A stretch of 64,000 nt of DNA from Pogonophryne albipinna (Eukaryota; Chordata; Actinopteri; Perciformes; Artedidraconidae): NCBI GenBank assembly GCA_028583405.1, contig CM053264.1, positions 11,633,287-11,697,286 of the forward strand, in the 5' to 3' direction. Below the pieces are notes generated by a model. That model had not been told where the DNA came from. It ran no database searches and saw only the letters and a program-made list of their open reading frames with translations. Within the stretch, counting starts at the first letter, position 1. Each line of letters begins with the position of its first letter. Shown here in pieces: positions 53,896 through 64,000 of this stretch. The translations under genes were made by a program, and so were the position numbers.

Positions 53896-53919
53896 CATAT
53901 ATATATATATATATATATT
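53896..53919. repeat. (AT)n microsatellite
   Basis: Short TATATA run of about 24 bp. Confidence 0.9.
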
Positions 53920-54346
53920 GCACATGTAGCACATATTGCACATAGTTGGTTGGTATTTTAAAGCACAAAACTACAATTAAATGCATAATAATCCCAAATA
54001 CTTGGGTCGTTTCTACGATGAAAACGGGCAGGCTTGAATATACTTTAGGCGAGTTTGAGCTCCAAAATGTTGTTGACTTTCTGAACCTCATATCATGTTA
54101 AAAAACAAAACATAATGTCTACCCTATTGGAGAATAATGGCACTAATTTCCTGTGTCATTACGCCTTTTGCCTGTTGCTTAAACAGTAAACAACTGAGGA
54201 CAGTGAAGTGGACAAAAGCTTGAATTTGTGTCACTGAACAATAACTATTAAAATCTGAATATTGTTAGCGCTGCAGCATCAGAGAGGGAAGGCTGGTAAT
54301 TTCTCATTGTAGGAAAAATGACGAGACATGAATGGGTCTTGTAAAT

Positions 54347-54350
<4 letters not shown>
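53920..54350. other. Unassigned AT-rich DNA
   Basis: Nothing recognised. Confidence 0.35.
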
Positions 54351-54391
<41 letters not shown>

Positions 54392-54406
54392 ACTCTCACA
54401 CACACC
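54351..54406. repeat. (CA)n microsatellite, interrupted
   Basis: CA repeat with CTCACA interruptions near its 3' end. Confidence 0.94.
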
Positions 54407-54499
54407 CCTACAGTAATGACATTTAAATGGCTCATTTGAAGATAAAAAGCCTGCTGACATCAAATGGATCCTTGTTATCATAATAGCAAACAACTAAGA

Positions 54500-54930
54500 A
54501 GAATTGAAGCGGCATAAAAAGACATGCCTCATATTTGCGTGAATACAATAACTAAGCAAACAAATATTGTTAACAAACAGCGATCTAAACTGTCTATTCA
54601 CGTAGCACATTATACGAGTGTTTGCCAATTTACGCTTCACCAATAGCTGGAGGAAATTAGCGTGCATTACATACGGCTCGGCAGACATTTTCAATTAATT
54701 TTCTTAAACAAGCGTGACAAAACACGGGGATGGCATTAATAAGGATGCATTTTGTCAGCAAACAAAATCCAGATTATAAAAGGAGATTTATGGAGCTTCA
54801 TATTTTGTTTAGATTGAAATTCAAATGGAGGAAAACAGCATGAATGGCTGCTTTGCTACTATTTAATTAACACTTATGAGGCTTTTGTGGGAAATATCAA
54901 CCCTTTAAATCAATGGAGTCTCTTTAGGTT
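54500..54930. promoter_or_regulatory. Candidate conserved noncoding element (strongest-looking)
   Basis: Over 400 bp of AT-rich, repeat-free sequence with dense sites: AACAAATATTGTTAACAAAC (overlapping FOX and SOX-like cores), TTTTCAATTAATTTTCTTAA, GGCATTAATAAGG and TATTTAATTAACAC (homeodomain). The composition and lack of coding signal resemble the ancient noncoding elements around developmental regulators. Conservation cannot be checked here. Confidence 0.3.
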
Positions 54931-57589
<2,659 letters not shown>

Positions 57590-57850
57590 ATATGGCTGGA
57601 GACACTAATCAAGAACTCGTTAAGGGTTGTTAAGGGACAATCGCCCATAATTCCTCTAATCCACTAGATATTTAATTAATTAACCAGCAATTACAGAGCA
57701 GCAACTGTACAGCTGGCATGTTCAAAACCAGACAGACAATTTCAGATTGGCTCTGCTGTGCCATTAATTAGTATTTAAAGTAATTTTCAATTATCAGTCT
57801 GTCTGAGTGATGAATCCTGCTGCGGCCAGTAGGGAGCTACTCTGAGTTTC
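57590..57850. promoter_or_regulatory. Candidate conserved noncoding block
   Basis: Unique block with GATATTTAATTAATTAACCA, GTGCCATTAATTAGTATTTA and TAATTTTCAATTATCAGTC, a high density of homeodomain ATTA cores, plus GGGACAATCGCC. Motif-based candidate enhancer only. Confidence 0.28.
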
Positions 57851-59197
<1,347 letters not shown>

Positions 59198-59379
59198 GCC
59201 CTCCACCCTGTTTCTCCCATGCAGAGGGCCACCCACACACCATCACAAAAGAGCGAGGAGGGGAGGAGGTTTATCTCCCCCCTTTTTCTCTCTCCCTCTC
59301 TGTCTGCTGGGCTTCATCAGCCCCCCTGCAGAGCTCATTCATCCACACACACACACTCACAGTGGGCTTCTTTTAAATC

Positions 59380-59480
59380 ATAAAAAAACGCTAATTAGTG
59401 CTCAGACCGCCTGCCCAATTATTACCAGCCGTGCTCTAATTAGGACTTATTTAAAGTGCTCGTCAATTAGTCTTTAACAT
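59380..59480. promoter_or_regulatory. Candidate homeodomain-site cluster
   Basis: ACGCTAATTAGTGCTC, CCCAATTATTACC, GCTCTAATTAGGAC and GTCAATTAGTC occur within 90 bp: four ATTA cores, two as the palindromic TAATTA. Candidate regulatory element, by motif density only. Confidence 0.28.
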
Positions 59481-59639
59481 CAGTGTCTGCCTGAGGGAGC
59501 TGGACCGGTTAACTGAGCCAGAGGTTCCTGTCGGGGTCTTTTTATTAAAATGTATACTGTATTTACTGCAGAATCTACAGAGCATCATGTACGGAGGCTC
59601 AGTCACTGGTACATCTACAAAGCCATGTAAACTACCATA

Positions 59640-60003
59640 TGCTCTCTGATCACACGGAGAGTTGAAAGTAGCTATTGCCTGAGATCTCATGCTGTGGTTT
59701 TGTTAAATGTGCCAAGAGCTAGGACTGACTTAGGGACGAAAGCTTTTATGTGCGCAGCCCCTCTAACTTGGAACAGTCTGCAAAAATTATGGAAACTGAG
59801 CAATTTGATTCCACTGCATGTTTTTAAAGCTTGGATAGATGCTATGCAATCTGATACTGTTGGTACCTGTACATGTCGTTAGCTATGTACATTGTAATCT
59901 CTGTATCTATGTTGTATGATGTCCTTTTTGTTTTTCTGTTGTTTTCTGTCTTCATGTGGAACCTACTTGCAGCACCTGGTTAAATAAAGGTTTGAAATGA
60001 AAT
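59640..60003 (+). mobile_element. 5'-truncated LINE 3' end
   Basis: The plus strand from about 59700 reads LNVPRARTDLGTKAFMCAAP then LTWNSLQKLWKLSNLIPLHV, the C-terminal end of a non-LTR retrotransposon ORF2 (PR.RT..G..AF...AP..WN.L pattern), ending in a stop at 59880-59882. The 3' UTR ends GCACCTGGTTAAATAAAGGT, a common fish LINE terminus with its own AATAAA. The family (L2/Rex-like) is uncertain. It differs from the 44.9-kb copy, so it belongs to a second lineage. Confidence 0.75.
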
Positions 60004-60402
60004 GTGGAGCGGACACGCTGCACGTTCACCTCCACTGCTGAGGTCTTTTACATCTAATTTTACATCTAATTTTCCCCTAACGCATCTCAAGAACTTTTAA
60101 GGGTTCTTGTTGAAATTGAAGGTTCATTCTCGAGCTTGGAAACAGAAGTCTCATATCATTGTCTATTTTAGTAGCAGGTCTGATGCATTTGATCATATCA
60201 CATGATCTATAACGGAGGTTATTAATGATCAAAACTTCAGTGGAGGCTCAGTGAATGGAAGGGAAAAATGTACTTAGGTTAAAAAGGACGTTTCCCTTTT
60301 TTTAATGTAGTCCAAAGTTATATCAAACAGCAATATTAGGTTATTTGGTCTCTTCTGTTGGGTGTCAAATAACATAATCATGACCCCTTCGGCATCCAGG
60401 AG

Positions 60403-60769
60403 TTAAAGGTGGGGTAGGTAATTTAGGAGAAACCAGCTCGAGTGCGCTAGAATTTGAAACAAATCTGCCACTTCCCTACAGAGCCAACACACGAACGCGC
60501 ACATGACCAATGAGGGCACGAGATAAGTTTGTGCACATATGGAAGGCTGACAGGCAGGTAGGCCATCCAGTTACTTTAGCCGGGCCGGCTCAGATGATTG
60601 GTCGTGCTTTTTACAGCGCCACGGCTTCCACAGATGAATTTTTTTTAATGGATTTTTTGTCAAAGCACTTAATATATTCATTGCTATCGGGATGTTAAGA
60701 GCATTCCATGGAATATAACAAAAAGTGTATCTCGAGCCGGTTTCTCAAACTTACCTACCCCACCTTTAA
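60403..60769 (-). mobile_element. TTAA-flanked MITE, copy 2
   Basis: TTAAAGGTGGGGTAGGTAAT to ACCTACCCCACCTTTAA, 367 bp, in opposite orientation to copies 1 and 3. Internal words (CATTGCTATCGGGATGTTAA, GCCGGCTCAGATGATTGGTC) are shared in reverse complement. About 24 bp shorter than copy 1, through a deletion in the half near 60450. Confidence 0.88.
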
Positions 60770-61639
60770 GTAAAACTAAGCTAGTTAACTAAGGGGAGGT
60801 TAAGGGTGAGCTCACTTACAATAAAGCACTATATCAATTACATCTGGGTTTAAAAACCATGACAGACAGACTTTGGTTGACGTGAGTTGCTTACTTATAG
60901 TTCAAATTGGATATATTTTAGCTCTCTGACCAAAAAAGGTCAACTGGAAATCAAACAGTGAAAACTACAATAACTGATATTGAAGAAATGCCTCTGCTGC
61001 ATCTTTTTGTTATTTAAAGTCCCCTATTGTATGGAAGTGCTAACTAAATTACAACATTGATTCATATTTTTAAAGTCAGTTGAATATGATCCACTACTCA
61101 ATCTTCAACATGCCATCAAGGCTCTTATCCTTATATTCTAACAAACAACGACACACTGAAAGCCAGGACACATGAAGTTTTGATTTGAGTGGAGGTAGGA
61201 AATCACTCAGAGGCTGACATGTGGTCGCTCTTGATGAAGCCTTTCACTCCCATAACTTGTCATTATTGATGTGTCTGTTGTCTGTCGATGAATTAACAGA
61301 ATGATGTATTCCTCTTTGTCTTTTGGGTTTGACACATTCCCCGAGAGGCTGGCGGGGAATCCTTCACTGACAGTTTCCAGCTGTCTCACAGACAAATCAA
61401 ATACTTATGGGTAATTATTTATGCATTTACAGAGATTAATAAAACTGTATTAACAGCTCTCTCATCTCTCACAAACTAAGTCATATCACCGCCGGTGTTT
61501 AGTTACTTCTGCTTGTAAAGGCAAACCAGCAAATGTTTAAAAAAGGAAGGAAATAAATGCATTTATTTGCTGTTTTACCAATAGTGCTATGGAATAACGA
61601 TGTGATAAATAATAGTTTCTGACTAAATCAGTGGGATTA
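60770..61639. other. Unassigned AT-rich DNA
   Basis: Nothing recognised. Confidence 0.35.
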
Positions 61640-62580
61640 GATGTTTATGCAAGAGCAACATCAAAAAAGTATGTGAACCCTTTGGATCCTCCACACATAG
61701 CGTTGTGTGTTCCTTCCAAACAACTCAACTTTGGTTTCATCTGTCCACAGAATATTTTGCCAGTAGTGCTGTGGAACATCCAGGTGCTCTTTTGCAAACT
61801 TCAAACGTGCAGCAATGTTTTTTCTGGACAGCAGTGGCTTCCTCCGTGGTGTCCTCCCATGAACTCCATTCTTGTTCAGTGTTTTACGTATCGTAGATTC
61901 GTCAACAGAGATGTTAGCATGTGCCAGAGATTTCTTTAAGTCTCTAGCTGACACTCGAGGATTCTTCTTCACCTCATTGAGCATTCTGCGCTGTGCTCTT
62001 GCAGTCATCTTTACAGGACGGCCACTCCTAGGGAGAGTAGCAACAGTGCTGAACTTTCTCCATTTATAGACAATTTGTCTTGACTGATGAACATCAAGGC
62101 TTTTAGAGATACTTTTGTAACCCTTTCCAGCTTTATGCAAGTCAACAATTCTTAATCGTAGGTCTTCTGAGAGCTCTTTTGTGCGAGGCATGGTTCACAT
62201 CTGGCAATGCTTCTTAAGAATAGCAAATTCAAAACTGGTGTGTATTTTTTATAGGGCAGGGCAGCTTTAACCAACACCTCCAATCTCCTCTCATTGATTG
62301 GACTCCAGGTTGGCTGACTCCTGACTCCAATTAGCTCTTGAAGAAGTCTTTAGCCTAGGGGTTCACATACTTGTTACACCCTGCACTGTGAATGTTTACA
62401 TGGTGTGTTCAATAAAAACATGAAAACATATCATTGTTTGTGTGGTATTAATTTAAACAGACTGTGTTTGTCTATTGTTGTGACTTAGATGAAGATCAGA
62501 ACACATTTTATGACCAACTTATGCAGAAATCCAGGTAATTCCAAAGGGTTCACATACTTTTTCACTTTTTCTTGCAACTG
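61640..62580 (-). mobile_element. Internally deleted Tc1-like element
   Basis: The right terminus reads, from the outside in, CAGTTGCAAGAAAAAGTGAA then AAGTATGTGAACCCTTTGG. The left terminus repeats GCAAGAGCAACATC and AAAAAGTATGTGAACCCTTT, inverted. TA is present at 62581-62582 and at 61638-61639, as expected of Tc1 insertion. The element is about 940 bp against about 1.6 kb for a complete one, because the 3' half of the transposase is missing and the frame runs directly into the left TIR. Confidence 0.88.
61661..62191 (-). CDS. Truncated Tc1-like transposase
   Basis: 176 aa against about 340 for the family. Residues 1-110 form the two helix-turn-helix subdomains that bind the terminal repeats ([20 protein letters not shown] at the start; the linker PRSGRPVKM at 54-62 is the GRPR-like motif). 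The first catalytic aspartate is D151 in [13 protein letters not shown]. The frame continues to YVW (165-167) and then reads the terminal repeat (RIQRVHILF) to a stop. The second D and the third D/E of the DDE triad are gone, so it cannot catalyse transposition, though it might still bind ends. Two residues also seem missing near [12 protein letters not shown]. The ATG is followed by the expected MPRTKEL, so the start is secure. Confidence 0.92.
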   Translation of the reverse strand: MPRTKELSEDLRLRIVDLHKAGKGYKSISKSLDVHQSRQIVYKWRKFSTVATLPRSGRPVKMTARAQRRMLNEVKKNPRVSARDLKKSLAHANISVDESTIRKTLNKNGVHGRTPRRKPLLSRKNIAARLKFAKEHLDVPQHYWQNILWTDETKVELFGRNTQRYVWRIQRVHILF

Positions 62581-63708
62581 TAGAGTAATGGCAGGACGTG
62601 TAAATGATCATATTTGGTTAATTTAAGTGTGAAAATCAATCAATTTACACAAATAAGTTCAATTTCTATGACTGAATAAAGACTATTAAAATAATAAACA
62701 CGTATCATTTACAAGGGAAGTGTGTTTTTATTAAGATTTGACTAGAAAATGTAATTTAATGGTACAATATTTTCCATTACAAGTTTATTTTAAGCTTTAA
62801 AATGTATGTTTGCACACTAGGCAGGATGTAATACTAGGGAAAGAGTCAAAATAGCAACACATTTTCCAAAATGCTAACTAAGAATATTGTTTTGAATAAT
62901 CATCCATTTATGCAAATCATCTCCCTGCGTCGTTTAGTGAAATCAGAGCCTGCATATTTCTGTGGAGTCATTACAGGAGAGAGCTTCTTGTTTACCTTCA
63001 TGATCGAGACTGCTGCTTTTTAAATGATTCTGCAAATAAACACACACGGTAAGGTTTCTATAATCCGTGACGAGGGGTCGTGGGGAGTGCATCAGATAGT
63101 TGTAAACTCCCCCCTCCCTTCCTTCACAGAGAGTAATGTGTCTGTCAGTGTGTTGCCGGTGGCTCCCTGTGGGCGGCTGTCTGTTTGAGGCTGTTTTAAT
63201 TAATTTCCAATCAGAGCAAATTCATTAAGCACTCACAGCTCTGTTTGAAGACACACACACACACACACGTTAACAAGCATGTGTGTGTGCAGCAGCAGCA
63301 GCAGCATATACATGAACCTGTGAATGTGATATACATTAATACTGCGTCACTTTTTAAAGATGTGTTAAGTGGCCTGGTTGCACTCTGAGAAAAGCACAAC
63401 AAATCACCTTATAATTAGACTATACTGGAGACATTATATTTAGCTATATCTAGCTAAAAGGACTAGAACAAGAAAGAGAAGTCAAATATATTGACAATGA
63501 AATACAGCCTGTAATATTATGTGAATGGCATTCAATTTAATAAAGAGAGGGGATGTTACCATTTGTGTATAAGAAGTTCTCATTAAGGTCTTTAACTCAT
63601 ATTAATGTACAATATCTGAATAAATTATACGAGAATAAAGTGTTTTTTTCCATAGTGGCCTCTTAATTTGTATACATGATGCATATATCTATTTTTATTT
63701 GGTCTGAA
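62581..63708. other. Unassigned DNA with possible regulatory patch
   Basis: A short CA run lies at 63252-63269 and a (GCA)n run at 63290-63306. The stretch 63100-63240 (GTTTTAATTAATTTCCAATC, CATTAAGCACTC) is repeat-free and may be regulatory. No gene is present. Confidence 0.35.
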
Positions 63709-64000
63709 TTAAAGGTGGGGTAGGTAAGTTTGAGAAACCGGCTCGAGATACACTTTTTGTTATATTCCATGGAATGCTCTTAACATCCCGATAGCAATGA
63801 ATATCTGAAGTGCTTTGACAAAAAATCCATAATAAAATGTCATCAGTGGAAGCCGTGGTGCTTTAAAAAGCACGACCAATCATCTGAGCCGGCTAAAATA
63901 ACTGGATGGCCTACCTGCCTGTCAGCCTTCCATCTGTGCACAAACTTATCTCGTGCCCTCGTTGGTCATGTGCGCGTTCGTGTGTGTTGGAGGAGGGGCT
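63709..64000 (+). mobile_element. TTAA-flanked MITE, copy 3, cut by window edge
   Basis: Starts TTAAAGGTGGGGTAGGTAAG and runs nearly colinear with 17238-17530, ending at the window edge inside GGAGGAGGGGCT. High similarity to copy 1 with a few substitutions, and loss of CCGGC near 63893, points to recent family activity. Confidence 0.88.

Overview
The window looks like teleost fish nuclear DNA. It holds one clear intact host gene, a single-exon SoxB1 transcription factor best matched to sox1 (25014-26018, minus strand, 334 aa, HMG box and a complete C-terminus). Other signs of a fish genome are very long (CA)n/(TG)n tracts (about 2.8 kb when the main spans are added), Tc1, hAT and TTAA-flanked DNA elements, and 5'-truncated LINE 3' ends, one with the TGAT-repeat tail of fish L2-type elements. 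Gene density is very low. This fits sox1, a developmental gene that normally sits in a gene-poor regulatory landscape.

Layout: 1-294 is the N-terminal half of a Tc1 transposase cut by the window edge. From 1660 to 10207 lies a nested repeat complex. Imperfect inverted arms (about 1660-2225 and 9690-10207) enclose a hAT-type element (2469-8190, 8-bp target duplication CCCTCCCC), which itself holds a second terminal-inverted-repeat element (3529-4897), two minisatellites and a duplicated block with decayed hAT coding sequence. 10.6-12.1 kb is microsatellite. 12.96-15.19 kb is a direct duplication with a GGTAC-rich element split by a hAT element (13678-14713). 15.9-16.7 kb is a polypyrimidine tract. 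17238-17628 is the first of three copies of a TTAA-flanked MITE. 19-24 kb is unique DNA with several conserved-element-like blocks, then sox1 and its promoter (CCAAT, octamer and CRE motifs at 26.2-26.3 kb).

Upstream of sox1 (27-64 kb) I see no intact host protein-coding gene. Unique segments, some dense in homeodomain, SOX or PBX/MEIS-like sites, alternate with repeats: a tRNA-like cluster inside a TIR element (31.2-32.1 kb), a hAT MITE (32.1-32.6 kb), broken C2H2 zinc-finger sequence within an AACGTTA-rich repeat (34.1-35.1 kb), a 369-bp MITE with a 3-bp duplication (36986-37354), an L2-like LINE end (44.9-45.9 kb), a hAT element with perfect 8-bp TSD (47174-48554), a duplicated and partly inverted microsatellite locus (43.7 kb versus 49.3 kb), a second LINE end (59.6-60.0 kb), MITE copies at 60.4 and 63.7 kb, and an internally deleted Tc1 element (61.6-62.6 kb).

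The unique DNA most likely serves as cis-regulatory landscape for sox1. The regulatory calls rest on base composition and motif recognition only and are marked with low confidence. Nearly all other open frames are translated CA/TG repeat, GA tract or transposon noise.
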